From assembly GCA_905331475.1 (NCBI GenBank), contig CAJNYU010003754.1, positions 1 through 64,000 of the forward strand: a DNA stretch of 64,000 nucleotides, given 5' to 3'. Shown piece by piece: positions 1-11,918 of this stretch. The translations under genes were made by a program, and so were the position numbers. Under the pieces are notes generated by a model. The model saw nothing but the letters and a program-made list of their open reading frames with translations. It was not told where the DNA came from and did not search any database. The first letter of the stretch is position 1. The number at the start of each line of letters is the position of its first letter. The DNA comes from Rotaria socialis (lineage: Eukaryota > Rotifera > Eurotatoria > Philodinida > Philodinidae).

Positions 1-1124
1 ATCGTTCTTCAACATGCAGATTCAATAATGATGACTTCAATAATTATTTAATGTAGGCATAATGATTATTTCTGAAAGTTGAAGGCTCGACGTTCTGCTT
101 CGATAGACTTGAATCGTATGAAATTTGAACCATCCTGTTTTATAACGCGTACCTTTTTATATAGCAAAATAAATATAATTTTACGAAGTAATTTCATCTA
201 AAAGTTTCGTATGTCGTATCACATTATTCATAATCTATTAGTAAAATTTGCATGGATGCATCAGCTAACTTAACTATTTTTATCGGTACATACAGTTATT
301 GTCACACTTCTAAACATTATTTCGATAAATTATCGTATTGAGCAAAGTAGTTTCGACTTATAAATTGTGTTCTTGTTGCATAAGACTTCTTACAAAAAAA
401 GTAGTATAAAAGTACCCTATTGTAGTCTAATCGATTTATTAGAACTATTCATGATCAATATTTACATTTGTTACTGTAACTTTCCTACATAAACTAATGT
501 AAACGTAGGATAAAAAATGAAATCCGTGATTCTTCTCAATAAAATTACAGTCACCATAAATTTTAAGATTTCAAATCGTTGACAATGTTCACCGAAAACT
601 TTATCGCACAAATCAGTCATTTATGAAATATTCTATTTAACATATGAGCTCTCTATATAGTATAGTGGATGAGAGACTTGCAAAAGATTATTCTATTAAT
701 AGGGAAAAAAGCTCCCATTTACTTCACGCGATAGAATCGAGCACATCATTAATAGGCAATCTAAAGGCTCGATATAGACTTTCGATGAGTAAGTATTGTA
801 TTTATGAAAATAAAAATTACATAATATACAATTTATATGTGTAATAATAATAATATTAACAGGAAATTATTTTCTATATAATAAATGGCGCATTTACTTA
901 TGTATTTATTTGAATATGAAATCGTCATTGAATGACTTGTCTGAATCGCTGAAGCATGCATTGTCAGCAAGAAAAAAACGTCGCACATATTAATATTCAT
1001 TATTCATTGCACAACAAGTATATCGCTACTATTGGTTGTAATTGTTTTACACATCATGAATCTATATGGTTGACTTCGTTTTTGAATACGAATTTTATTT
1101 AACATACGTATTTCTGTAAAAAAA
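1..1124. other. AT-rich stretch with one uncertain short exon
   Basis: No gene is recognised. The only open stretch is a plus-strand ATG at 644 that runs about 48 codons to a good donor (GTAAGT) at 789. It could be a first exon, but no partner exon or known domain is visible, and its phase does not obviously join the TIR gene that starts at 1125. The rest is AT-rich non-coding sequence. Confidence 0.3.
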
Positions 1125-4100
1125 ATGCAATCATCTATTAGCGAATATTGTGCAACAATTTATAATCAAAGACAAACAATCACATCTGAACAAGTTAAGC
1201 CAATATTTGATTCTATTGTTGATGAACTAAATGATGAGAATTATCATCCAACTACTGATGATTATTGTAAAATAATTGATACATTAAAACCGATTTCCTG
1301 TTTCATATTACTCGACCAATCAATTGCTAATAATGAAATTTTTCATTTGATACGCAATCGTCTAAGTAATATATTAAATCAATGGTCTCAAGATGACACT
1401 AGTTTAACTGATCGAGATGAGTGTTTATTTCGAGAAATAGTTGATTTTTTTAGGACAATGATAAAACATTTGAGAACTACAAATCAAGTTTCATCATCAA
1501 ATTTTAAAACATGGTTTTTAAATGAATCTTTTTTCAAAACAATAACTACGACATTAGAGGACATACCTCTACATTCCTCTAAATATTTAAATCAAGATCA
1601 AAATATGACAAGTTTCATGAAACTAATAGAATCAATTCAATTTTTTCAAGCCGGTAATGATCATATTAGAAATAATCCAAATATATTACTGTTACTTAAT
1701 TCCATAACAAAATGTCTTTGTTCTTCAACTTATATTGAAACATTAAAAAATATCGATATTAAATCAGAAAAACGCAATGAATTTGAAAATTTTATTCTCG
1801 GAAGGTGTCCTAGTTTTTGTGCTTGGTTTAGAGGAAAATTTCAAATAACAATGATCGATGGATTATGTCTAAATAATATGTTAAAATCTTATCAAGAAAT
1901 CTATGATTTATTTTTACCATCAATAAATGATTGGGAATATGCTTTAATGGAATCAATTTATTGCATGACAGCATTATTACGTTATGTTGCTTTTTATCCT
2001 TCAACCCGAAAATATTTGAAAGCAAATTTAAAAATTATTGATTCAATGTTAATTATATTAAATTCAAATTGTTTACTTGATAATATATTAAAAACAATTG
2101 ATTATAATTCCAAAACAAATCTAACTGATTCAGCTATTTCATTTATATTTAATTTAATCAATGATTTCAATATGTTAACAATAATTAAAGAAAATTCATT
2201 TTTTTCTAAAGAAATCTTTCTTGGATTAAAAAATGCTCAAGTTGATCGAGTTAAATTACATGCTTTGATGATTTTATCTAAAATACTTAATGAACAGGAT
2301 ATTGCCAATTTAGATGATATTGAAGAATTAACATCGGTTTTTATGGAGTATTTATCGAAAGCTATGAATGATTCATGTTGTAGTTTTCAAGATGTTCCCG
2401 TTGAAAGTTTATTGATATGTTTAAAAGGTATTTTACTGTTCTTAATACGAATCATCGATAATTTATAAGCCTTGATTATCGAAAAGACAACATTAATAAT
2501 TTTTTGTCATGGGAAAAATATGCTATTTTTCGCATTCAGATTAATTACAATATAAGATGGTAGAGGATCATTAAAAGAAGATCAGCCTGTTCAATATTTC
2601 AGCACTTGTATAACTTCCTCTTTAGTATTAATCTGCTTTAATTGGTTTCTACAAGTGTTAATTTGTATTGCGTTCGTTAAAACTAAAAATAAACAGCTGT
2701 CGATGAAATTTCCTGTGGGGAAGTTCTCATGACTATCCCAAGGTACTTTGCATTTAAATTAATTAATGAAAAGCTATTAATATTCTTTAGAGCTTTATTG
2801 AAGAAAACCCTACGAAATTCAGTAGAGAAAAAGTTGATTACAGTGCTCAGTTTTCATAAACTGCAAAATTAGATTTATAGTAGAAAGATAAATACATCTA
2901 TTAACGTGCTTGATAATATCAAATCAATGTCTAAAACGTAGTATCTTTCGCTTAAACTATCTCTATAGTTAATTAATGTAGGCACCGAAATTTTTCAATT
3001 AGTTTTGTACAAAGTAAACTTCGATTTTCCTCTTTGATGTAATAGATTTTTTTTTTATAAATTTAGCATTTATTCAACACGATGAAATAAAAGAAGAAAT
3101 AGCAAAACAAAATTATTTTAGTTTATTAATAAGATGTGTCACACAAAACAATCTTCATGTTGGCTTAGTTTTACAAATTTCATTGGAAATCATCTGGTCA
3201 TTAACATTTAATAATCGAATTCGTGAAATGTTAATCAATAATTATGAGCCTTTTTTTGTTTATTTAAAAGAAATTCTTGTTAATTCAACCGAAGAAGGCG
3301 TTCAAGCAGCTGCCAAAGGAATTCTATGGAAATTAGCCAATGATTCTAGTCCAAGAAAAAGTATTGGTGATATAGATGAAAATAATACATCTGGTAAAAA
3401 ATATGATATTATGATAAGTTATAGTCATTCAAACAAAGATGTATGCCATCAAATCTATCAGAATTTAATCAATTTGAAATATAATGTTTGGCTTGATTTT
3501 AAAAATATGCAAGAAAATACACTTGAATCGATGGCGAACGCCATTGAATCATCAGAAATTATTCTTGTTTGTATGTCAAATCCGTATAAAGAAAGTCCCT
3601 ATTGTCAATCAGAAGCTCAATATGCATATACAAGTCATCGTCATATTATTCCATTGGTTGTGGAAAATAAATATCGACCTGATGGATGGTTAGGATTTAT
3701 TTGTGCTTCGAAAGTCTATGTTGATTTTACTAAAACTGATTTTGAACAAGCATTTCAAAAATTAATATCACAAATTCAACATCATCGACAAAAGAACACT
3801 ATAATCTCGCCGCCTTCAGCAATGAATCATGAAATGAAAGAACCAGTTAGTCATGACGAGGGTACAACATCAACTATTGAGGTCCAACCAATTACTAGTG
3901 AACAACATACTCGGATCGAAGAACAAGTAAAAGAGCTTTACTGTACATCGATACCAATCTATATAGCAGTTTAGTTTCTAGTGGTCTAAAATCGGTATCA
4001 GTCCTATATCAGTAAGATCAGAGAAAGAGTCATAAAGCTCTGTTCTAAACATAAATTTCCGGCAGCAAGTATTGAAACGCATCAAAAACTTGATTTAAGA

Positions 4101-5357
4101 ACGAAATGCTAAATAAAAAACAATGTGTTCGATCTAGAAAATAAAACTTCAGGCTAACTTCGATTTTTCGAATGAAAATGCATTTTTTTCACAAGGGCAT
4201 GGAACAATGATGATCATGTACGAATCTTTTCGAGCAGTCATTCAATTCCGCAATGTTGAACATTCCGGAACCAGTCCCGCCCCCGGAATCAGTTCCGTCG
4301 ATTCCGGAATTAGGTCAAATATGAACACCGTCCGATTCCGGAATTAGGTCAAATATGAACACCGTCCGATTCCGGAATTAGGTCAAATATGAACACCGTC
4401 CGATTCCGGAATTAGTTCCTCCAATTCCGGAACTGCTTCGCCCGATTCTGGAATTAGTTCGTCCGATTCCCGGAATTCCACGGAATTCAGTCCAATTCCG
4501 GAATCAGGTCAATACGGAATCGGTGGGAATTAGACGGAAACCCGAGCTATCAGATGTATCAAGTGTCCATTGATCACTCAATTCCGGAATCGCTGGGAAT
4601 TAGACGGAATTCCGTGTAATTCCGGAATTGAATCGGAATTGATAAACGGAATTCCGGGAATTAGATGGAATTGGTCGGCAGTGATTCCCGGAATTCCGGA
4701 ATTGAATCGAAATGGATAAACGGAATTCCGGGAATTAGTTGGAATTGGTCGGCAGTGATTCCCGGAATTCCGGAATTCTGTTGGAAGTGATAAATGGAAT
4801 TTCGGGAATTAGATGGAATCGGTTCCATGAGTGGTACTGGTTCCGGAATGTTCAACATTGCGGAATAGGATGTATTCTCATCTTTTCTTTGCTAATATAG
4901 TTCAATCTATAGAATCTCGAATTGGCCAAGGGTTTAGAAGATGAACATAGATCGTTTTTGAATGTATTTATATTCATAGGAAAACGTTTCAAGCGATGAA
5001 AACAATTATAATTGCCGGTATATGGAATGGTGGACGCATGAAGATATCTTAAATTTTCTTCATGATAAAAAATTAGAAATTATAAAACTTCTATTTGAAA
5101 ATGAGCAACAATTCGATGGTCGTTCATTGTACGCATTGTATGAACGATGCCAATCAAATGTTGAATCAAATTATCAATTATTAAATTCACAATTAAATTA
5201 CAATCATAATGATAATTTGCCATATGTTACTTACATTCGTTTCATCAGTGAAGTACGAAAACAATTGAATCCAATTGATATAAAATGTACCATACGTTAT
5301 TTTTTTTGGTACATATTGAAAAACATTCATCAAAAGTTTTTTTCACACATCGAATAA
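1125..5357 (+). CDS. Armadillo-like / TIR / SAM-like protein, putative NAD-cleaving immune or degeneration factor
   Basis: Three exons: 1125-2427, 3067-3926, 4980-5357. The phases agree (1, then 0) and give 846 aa. Residues 1 to about 540 are helical repeats rich in leucine and isoleucine, resembling armadillo repeats. A TIR domain spans about 546-672: it opens with KKYDIMISYSH and contains NVWLDF and a helix SPYCQSEAQYA. The Glu in that helix (about residue 617) sits where TIR NADases such as SARM1 and plant TIRs keep their catalytic Glu. The last exon (from about 722) looks SAM-like, with WWTHEDILNFL and a C-terminal YVTYIRFISEVRKQL. SARM1 has ARM-SAM-SAM-TIR order; here TIR comes before the SAM-like part. 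NAD cleavage is inferred from the family and not shown. No signal peptide or membrane segment is seen. Intron 2 carries a foldback repeat. The start is the first ATG of the open frame. Confidence 0.8.
4245..4866. mobile_element. Foldback/MITE-like element with 31-bp perfect terminal inverted repeats
   Basis: The block begins at 4245-4275 and ends at 4836-4866 with a 31-bp sequence that is its exact reverse complement (start ATTCCGCAATGTTGAACATT). The 622-bp interior is packed with variants of the palindrome ATTCCGGAAT and has higher GC than its surroundings. It lies wholly inside intron 2 of the TIR gene. No transposase is present and no clear target duplication is visible, so mobility is inferred from the inverted ends. 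Confidence 0.6.
4301..4402. repeat. Three tandem copies of a 34-bp unit
   Basis: Three identical consecutive 34-bp units begin with ATTCCGGAATTAGGTCAAAT at 4301, 4335 and 4369. They sit inside the foldback element and share its ATTCCGGAAT core. Their identity suggests recent amplification. Confidence 0.85.
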
Positions 5358-5850
5358 TTTCTTTCATTTACAAAATGTTATCAATTGTTATAAAGGTCAT
5401 CGTCATTTATGATAAATTTCCTAAAATGATTTCTTTTTCTTTTTAATCATATCGTAAATTTTTCTTGGAGAATATAATGAATAATTTTCTACGAGTTAAA
5501 TAGTAGTAACATTATCGCAGCAAAATACATAGCTGTAAAATTCACTCTATACGTGGCCTTATCATTGTTATCTGGCAAACTCTTAAGAAAAGAAAAACTA
5601 ATATTTAGTTTCAGGAATACGCATTCAAACATTAGCCTCTTTCCGGTGGGAATGTTCAGGAAAATGATGGCATGCGCTTATTTGCTACATTCACCTGGAT
5701 AAGATATACAAAACAGAAAACTAAAAGCAAATTGGAAGTTTACTTCCTAAGTTTGCTTTCATACGAAAATAAATGAAAAGAAAAACAATTACAGGAGGTG
5801 TGCAAATCATTTTCCGACTCACAGTAGAGGTGCACTGTTAACGGTGGATG
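5358..5850. other. Intergenic, probable 3' flank of the TIR gene
   Basis: AT-rich sequence between the TIR gene stop and the target duplication of the LTR element. No reading frame, RNA or repeat is recognised. Confidence 0.5.
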
Positions 5851-5855
5851 ATACT
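5851..5855. repeat. Target site duplication, left (GATAC)
   Basis: GATAC directly precedes the TG of the 5' LTR, and the same five bases follow the CA of the 3' LTR at 10802-10806. A 5-bp duplication is usual for Ty3/gypsy integrases. It shows a single insertion with intact ends. Confidence 0.9.
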
Positions 5856-6284
5856 GTTCGTGATATATATATATATATATATGCACCTGTATATGTTCTT
5901 TGGTCTTGTGTGTCCGTCGTGTTCGTTCTTTGTTTCACTTCTCACACAAGGTCAAACAAACATATTTTGATCTAGATATATACATATAAAATGTATATGT
6001 ATATGTTGTAGTGGAAATTAAAATTCAGTAGAATTTAAAATCCTACTAGTAGAAATTGAAATTTTAGTTTCTACTATAGGTAAAATTCAGTAGAATTTCA
6101 ATTTCTACTAGTAGAATTTTAAATTCTACTGAATTTTAATTTCTACTGCGACATATATATTGTTCTCAGGGCAGTTTTGTTTTCTTCATCTTATGATATA
6201 GTTTGTTTCTGTTGACATTGTTCGTTCCTGTGTTTTCTCATTTCCAATAAAACACCGAACTCAGCAACAACAACGAAACTTACA
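5856..6284 (+). repeat. 5' LTR (429 bp)
   Basis: Starts TGTTCGTGATATAT and ends CGAAACTTACA. It matches the 3' LTR across most of its length, but carries a 148-bp palindromic insert (6005-6152) and lacks about 110 bp that the 3' LTR has after the AT run. A CCAATAAAA polyadenylation-like motif lies near its 3' end. The sequence after it (TTGGTGACGAGAGCG) is the expected place for a primer binding site, but I could not assign a tRNA. Confidence 0.9.
6005..6152. mobile_element. 148-bp palindromic MITE inserted in the 5' LTR
   Basis: This segment is missing from the same place in the 3' LTR (near 10670). Its first 36 and last 36 bases are inverted copies with three mismatches, and the inner part is also built of inverted TAGAATTT/AAATTCTA units. 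Flanking bases are AT repeats, so the target duplication is ambiguous. Because the LTRs are identical at birth, it inserted after the retrotransposon. Confidence 0.75.
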
Positions 6285-6447
6285 TTGGTGACGAGAGCGT
6301 TTCTTCAACTTCGTTCATTAATTGTATTCAACACTAAAGTGTTTCTTCTTCAAATTCATTCATTAATCGAATTCAACACTAGTGTTTCGTTTTCAAAATT
6401 CTTCACCTAAATTCTTTAATTATATTCGTAATATATAATTATTATAC

Positions 6448-7388
6448 ATGGCTAAATCAATGACAAGTTCTACATTTCAAACGCCAATGATTTCTTCCAT
6501 TCCTGCTCTTCATGCATTCGATTTTCAAACTAGTGCTTGGCAATCGTATCGTGATCGAATTAATTTCTATTTCAAAGCAAATCGTCTTGATACTGATTAT
6601 GATAAAAAAAAAGCATTATTCTTATGGCCTGTTGGCGATACAACATATAATTTACTTGAATTATTAATATCACCATGTTCATTAACGGATGATGATACAA
6701 AATTTGCTGATTTAATTAAATTATTAGACATTCATTATGATGCTACAAAAAATATCCTGATACCCACGTATGATTTTTATTCTTGTTATCAAAAAACAGG
6801 TCAATCATTTGCTGAATGGAACGCTGAATTGTGTGATAAACTTCGACATTATGTGCATTTACCACATCTTGTTTAAAAACTAAACCACAAGATCGTGCAC
6901 TTCGTGATATGTATGTTATTGGAATTAAAAATCCAAAAATTCGACAAGCATTGTTAAAAGAACAAGATCCTGATTTAGCTACAACTGAAAAGATAATTCA
7001 ATTAGCTGAACGTTTACAGGAAGATGTTCGTCACTTTGGTAATCCAGTTACTCATACAGATTTTACCGTGGCAAAGCTACATAAACACCAATCAAAACCA
7101 TACAAACAGCAACATAATTTATATAAAAAAGAATCGTATCAATCATGTGGAACATATGGTTCAAATAATCATCTTCGTTCACAATGCAAATACCGTGAGT
7201 TTATATGTAATTTTTGCAAACGTTCTGGTTATTTAGAAAAAGTATGCCGGCAAAAGAAACAAAACATTTCTTCTACGAAGTATATTACAACTATTTACAA
7301 ATTAAAATCTTCGAAGAAATCGAAACAATCAACCGAATATTCACCGACAATTCTATTAAAAGTCAATGGTAATGATTTTAAATATTGA
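6448..7388 (+). pseudogene. Gag-like region of the gypsy element, frameshifted
   Basis: Frame one runs from the ATG at 6448 to a stop at 6876; the homologous protein resumes in another frame from about 6875 and runs to 7388. The shift lies near GTTTAAAAAC. The second part carries a nucleocapsid-like cysteine region (CNFCKRSGYLEKVC) in which one zinc-knuckle histidine appears to be Tyr, and an upstream knuckle is also altered. A shift at an A run could in principle be programmed, but with a second shift and a stop downstream, decay is more likely. Confidence 0.7.
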
Positions 7389-10380
7389 ACTTGATACCGG
7401 CACGTTCAACACAATCATTAGTATGGATGATTGGCATAATATAGGATCACCTGCGCTTCATTCATCTTCATTAAAATTACAATGTTATAATGGAAATTTA
7501 CTTAATGTTAAAGGTGAATGTCATGTTCATATTCAATACAAAGATAAACATTATGATTTGCCATTGATTGTTATTAATGGTTCTAGTTCACCTCTTCTTG
7601 GCATTCAATGGATTAAAATGATGTTACTCAATTTAAATGATATCGTTCATGGACAAAATCCTGCTCAATCTTACGTTCACAAGATTTATGATGCTGCAGC
7701 ACTTAATACAACATTACAAAAATATAAACAATTATTGAATAAAGAACTTGGCCATTGCACTAAAGTTCAAGCTCATATCCAACTTAAACTTGATGCGATA
7801 CCAAAATTTTTTAAACCACGTCCAATTCCATTTGCATATTTAGAATGTGTTAAAGAAGAAATTCAACGAAACGTTGAAGCTGGTATACTTGAACGCATTG
7901 ATACTTCTCCTTGGCCAGCACCAATAGTACCTGTTAAAAAACTAAATGGTAAAGTTGGAACTTGTGGTGATTTTAAAGTAACAATTAATCATCAAATGTT
8001 AATTGATCAACATCCGATTCCATCGATCGATGAACTTCTTGTTCGACTTAATAATGGACAAAAATTTACGAAACTTGATTTGTCCGATGCTTATCTTCAA
8101 GTCGATTAAGATGAACAAAGTAAAAAATTAGTTGTTATCAATACACCATTAGGTTTATTTCGGTACAATCGTATGCCATTCGGTATTTCAAATGCACCAG
8201 CAATTTTTCAAAGAATTATTGATCAAGTAATTGGTGGTATTCCAAATTCAATTGCTTATCTTGATGATATACTAATAACTGGTGCAAATGAAGAAGAACA
8301 TTTGCAAACACTTGATATGGTTCTATCAAAACTTTTAGAATTTGGATTTAGGTGTAATCCAGAAAAATGCTTATTCTTTCAAGATGAAGTTTCATATCTT
8401 GGATTTATTATTGATCGACATGGAAAACGTCCGGATCCAGGACGTGTCGAAGCTATAATTAAAATGCCTGCACCAAAGAATGTTAAAGAACTTGAAGCCT
8501 TCATAGGTAAAGTTAATTATTATGGCCAATTCATTTCAAATTTTTCAGATAAATGTAAATCATTGAATCATTTACGTAAACAAAATACTCGTTGGGAATG
8601 GAGCCAAGAATATCAGAAATCATTTGAACGTCTTTTACAAGACATATCCAATACTACTACCCTCGTACATTTCGATGCTCATTTACCACTTATATTAGAA
8701 ACTGATGCTTCACATTATGGTATTGGAGCAGTACTTTTACATCGTTATCCTGATGGTTCAGAACGACCAATATCACACGCTTCTAAAACCTTAACTACAG
8801 CCGAACGAAATTATAGTCAAATCGAAAAAGAAGCATTTTCAATTATTTTTGGTATTAAAAAATTTCATCAATATTTAGCTGGTCGATCATTTGAACTTAA
8901 TACTGATCATAAACCTTTATTGGCTATTTTCAATCCATCTAAAGGTATTCCAGTTACAGCAGCTAATAAGATACAACGATGGGCATTATATCTCATGGGA
9001 TATAATTATAATATTCGTTTTAAACCAACAAGATCACATGCCAATGCAGATGCATTATCCAGATTACCAATACCTGATGATAATTCATTTATTGACAATG
9101 ATTCTCTTCAAGTTAATTTAATTCAAACACAACTTATTGATCAATGGCCATTGAAACCGAATGAAATAGCATTAGCAACTGCCAAGAATGATATACTTAA
9201 TCGGGTAAAAAACTTTGTCCTCACTAGATGGCCTTTATCATTTTCTAGATCCCAAAATCGTGAATTAATTCCATATTTCAATAATCGTGATTCATTATCA
9301 GTAGTTAATGATTGCATTTTAAAAGATACTCGAGTGATTATTCCACAACAATTACATCATCGAGTAGTTCATATGTTACATCGTGGTCATCTTGGTATAA
9401 TCAAAATGAAACACTTGGCCAGAACACATTGTTGGTGGCCTAATATGGATAAAGATATAATTGATATGATAAAATCTTGTCATATATGTGATAAATTACA
9501 ACCATTACCAAAACCACAATTTAAATCATGGGATGAACCACGTCAAGTATGGTCTCGTTTACATATGGATTTTGCTGGGCCATTCTGGAATTCAAAATGG
9601 TTGCTAATAGTCGATGCCAAATCAAAATTTCCAATAGTTATTGATATGGGAAATGATACAACATCAAAACATCTTTGTGATGTTCTTGAGCATGTTATTG
9701 ATTGGTTTGGTCCTCCTGAAAAATTAGCTATAGACAATGGCCCTCCATTCAACAGTTATGAAATGAAAAACTTTTATGATATATATGCAATTACACATAT
9801 TACAACAGCTCCTTATCATCCCGCTAGTAATGGATTAGCAGAACGGTTTGTCCGTTCTTTTAAAGAAGGAATGTTAAAACAACAGCAAACAGATCAAACG
9901 AATAAAGTTATTGCATTAAGAAATGTATTAAGAAGCTATCGATGGCCTCTACACACTTCAACTGGTGTTCCTCCTGCACACATGATGTTTAATTCTCCAA
10001 TTAGAACTCAATTAGAGAGGATGAAACCTGCTGAACCAGTTAAACAACAACAGCAACCAAAGTATGCTGTCGGAAAATTAGTTTGGACATTACAACATCA
10101 ACTAAATCATCGATCGCAATGGCAACAAGCTATAATCACTAGGAATATTAGTTCGATGGTATATGAAATTCAATTATCTGATGGTCAACATCAAAAACGT
10201 CATCAAAATCAGATTCATCTTCGTCATTCTTCAAATAATTCATCCAATGAAGTTGATAGTCTACCCGATGAATTATCACATGCTAAAACAAAATCGAATC
10301 CTCTTGAAATTTCGCCACCATCGTCGCCACGTTTTCCTCATCGACATCGTCGTCCACCTGATCGTTATGCTCCTTCGTAA
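7366..10380 (+). pseudogene. Pol of the gypsy element: protease, RT, RNase H, integrase; one in-frame stop
   Basis: The frame begins overlapping the gag end. Domains in order are: aspartic protease with LDTG near 7390; reverse transcriptase with MPFGISNAP and the catalytic YLDD near 8258; RNase H with ETDASHYGIGAVLLH near 8700; and integrase with an HHCC zinc finger (9380-9500) and the DDE residues in HMDFAG, AIDNGPPF and NGLAERF. A TAA at 8107-8109 cuts the RT between its N-terminal motif and MPFG; the frame continues unchanged after it. The gag-to-protease junction also needs a frame change. Otherwise the 735 codons from 8173 to the stop are intact, which points to recent inactivation. Confidence 0.88.
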
Positions 10381-10387
10381 TAATCTT

Positions 10388-10398
10388 AAGGGGAAAGG
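10388..10398 (+). promoter_or_regulatory. Polypurine tract of the gypsy element
   Basis: AAGGGGAAAGG directly precedes the TG of the 3' LTR and lies a few bases after the pol stop. In this family such a tract primes plus-strand DNA synthesis. Position and composition are the evidence. Confidence 0.85.
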
Positions 10399-10402
10399 TG
10401 TT

Positions 10403-10441
<39 letters not shown>

Positions 10442-10801
10442 TTTTGACCAAAAGTGTTTTCTAGTCGAGATCAGCCTTTTGAACGAAAAAAAATCGAAAA
10501 AAAAAACTTTTCCAAAAAAGTGGATGGCTCTCCATGGATTCACCCATATATATACACCTGTATATGTTCTTTCGTCTTGTGTGTCCGTCGTGTTCGTTCC
10601 TTGTTTCACTTCTCACACAAGGTCAAACAAACATATTTTGATCTAGATATATGCATATAAAATGTATATGTATATATTGTTCTCAGGGCAGTTTTGTTTT
10701 CTTCATCTTATGATATAGTTTGTTTCTGTTGACATTGTTCGTTCCTGTGTTTTCTGATTTCCAATAAAATACCGAACTCAGCAACAACAACGAAACTTAC
10801 A
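10399..10801 (+). repeat. 3' LTR (403 bp)
   Basis: Starts TGTTCGTGATATAT, then a long AT run, then about 110 bp absent from the 5' LTR, then sequence shared with it to the terminal TTACA. It lacks the 148-bp palindrome of the 5' copy. The AT-run boundaries suggest that the 5' LTR lost the 110 bp by recombination between AT repeats. Confidence 0.9.
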
Positions 10802-10806
10802 GATAC

Positions 10807-11918
10807 CACTGGCCCCTCGATTACATTTCTCCAATATTTTATGTATCTCTCCTTTTTCTCTCCCTCTCTTCTCTTTCTTCTCTCTCTCTATATATATAGA
10901 TGCGTGTGTGTTAAGCAAAGAGATATAAATAAACGTAAAGCTCGGACACGACGAGCTAACATGCACGCACACCAAAATTCGAGCAAAACTTTTTAATTGC
11001 TTGTTTCGTGTCATTGGATAGAGAATTTTGCGGCGATCACGAATATGTATTTCTTAATTTTTTTTGATGCCCGGTTAGACTAAAAACACTTCAAAAATTC
11101 GCAGGTTTGTCAAAATCCTTTTTTTCAGTATTTTTTGAAAATTTCGGTACTCAGGATCTTCCGTTGATTGATTTGGTTTCCAAAAGATAAATTCTTCTTC
11201 AGCTTGAAAGGCTGAATCACAATATACCTTCCATGTCTTTTTTAGCCTTACTGTTTGCCCGCCAAGGTCACCAGAAGGTGTGTGTGTGGGTTTGGATAAA
11301 GCTGAGAGAATGAACAAGACCCCCACGCCAACATTAATATTAATACACATACCTTCATCCACACCCATACTCACACCTTTAGCCACACCTGAGACACCCA
11401 AAAACTCTGACATCAACACTCACACCCACACCCACGTCGCAAAAAAGCATCGAAATCTATTGTATTTTAAATATCGAAATTTTCAAAAGCTGGTAATTAC
11501 TTTAAAAAATGTCACTCAATCTACAGCATGAAATTTGGAAAACTGTTTTTAGATTTGTATCGTTTTGAAGTATAATTCATTGAAAACTGTGACCTTGTAG
11601 AATATTCCATTCTCTACAAAACTAGAAAGGAAAGATTACGTAAGAACTACTGTTTCGAAAATTTTTAACAGTATAGTGACGAAAAAAGAGCTAGATCAAA
11701 GTCTACTGTCTTGTTTCTTGAAACATTTTCTTTCCGTAAAAATTCATAGAAGATGATGATTTATGAATCAATTGGCAAATATGCTGCGAGAAAGATTTCA
11801 AAATAATGATTCTCTATTGAAATGGGACCGTTTCCCGTTTATTTATGCAGAAAATGACAAATTAAAGCATCCCCGCCAAAAACATAAGTAGCATCAATGG
11901 GTTCATTTCCTTAGAAGT
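10807..11918. other. Intergenic, simple-sequence patches, no gene seen
   Basis: Contains CT-rich (10845-10890) and CA-rich (11280-11440) low-complexity runs and T/A homopolymers. The open frames on both strands here are composed mainly of these repeats and show no domain. Confidence 0.5.

Larger units (their letters stand above)
5856..10801 (+). mobile_element. Ty3/gypsy LTR retrotransposon, structurally complete but mutated
   Basis: The 4,946-bp element is flanked by the 5-bp duplication GATAC (5851-5855 and 10802-10806). Both LTRs start TG and end CA. Inside are a gag-like region with a zinc-knuckle remnant, then protease, reverse transcriptase, RNase H and integrase in that order, which is the Ty3/gypsy arrangement. 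There is no envelope gene. A purine tract (AAGGGGAAAGG) abuts the 3' LTR. A frameshift in gag, another between gag and protease, and an in-frame stop in RT mean this copy is probably not autonomous. It sits between the TIR gene and the secreted-protein gene and disrupts no visible gene. Confidence 0.93.

Noticed and set aside
4661..4858. 65-aa minus-strand frame rich in NSIPGI
   Set aside because: It is translation of the ATTCCGGAAT foldback repeat, not a protein.
5840..6160. CRISPR-like array from the repeated TAGAATTT/AAATTCTA units
   Set aside because: The units form a single palindrome without regular spacers, in an animal genome; it is a MITE.
6870..6880. Programmed frameshift at GTTTAAAAAC in gag
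   Set aside because: Possible in principle, but the element also has a second frame change and an in-frame stop, so decay explains the data more simply.
10398..10660. Several overlapping frames with poly(YI) on both strands
   Set aside because: They arise from the AT run and low-complexity part of the 3' LTR.
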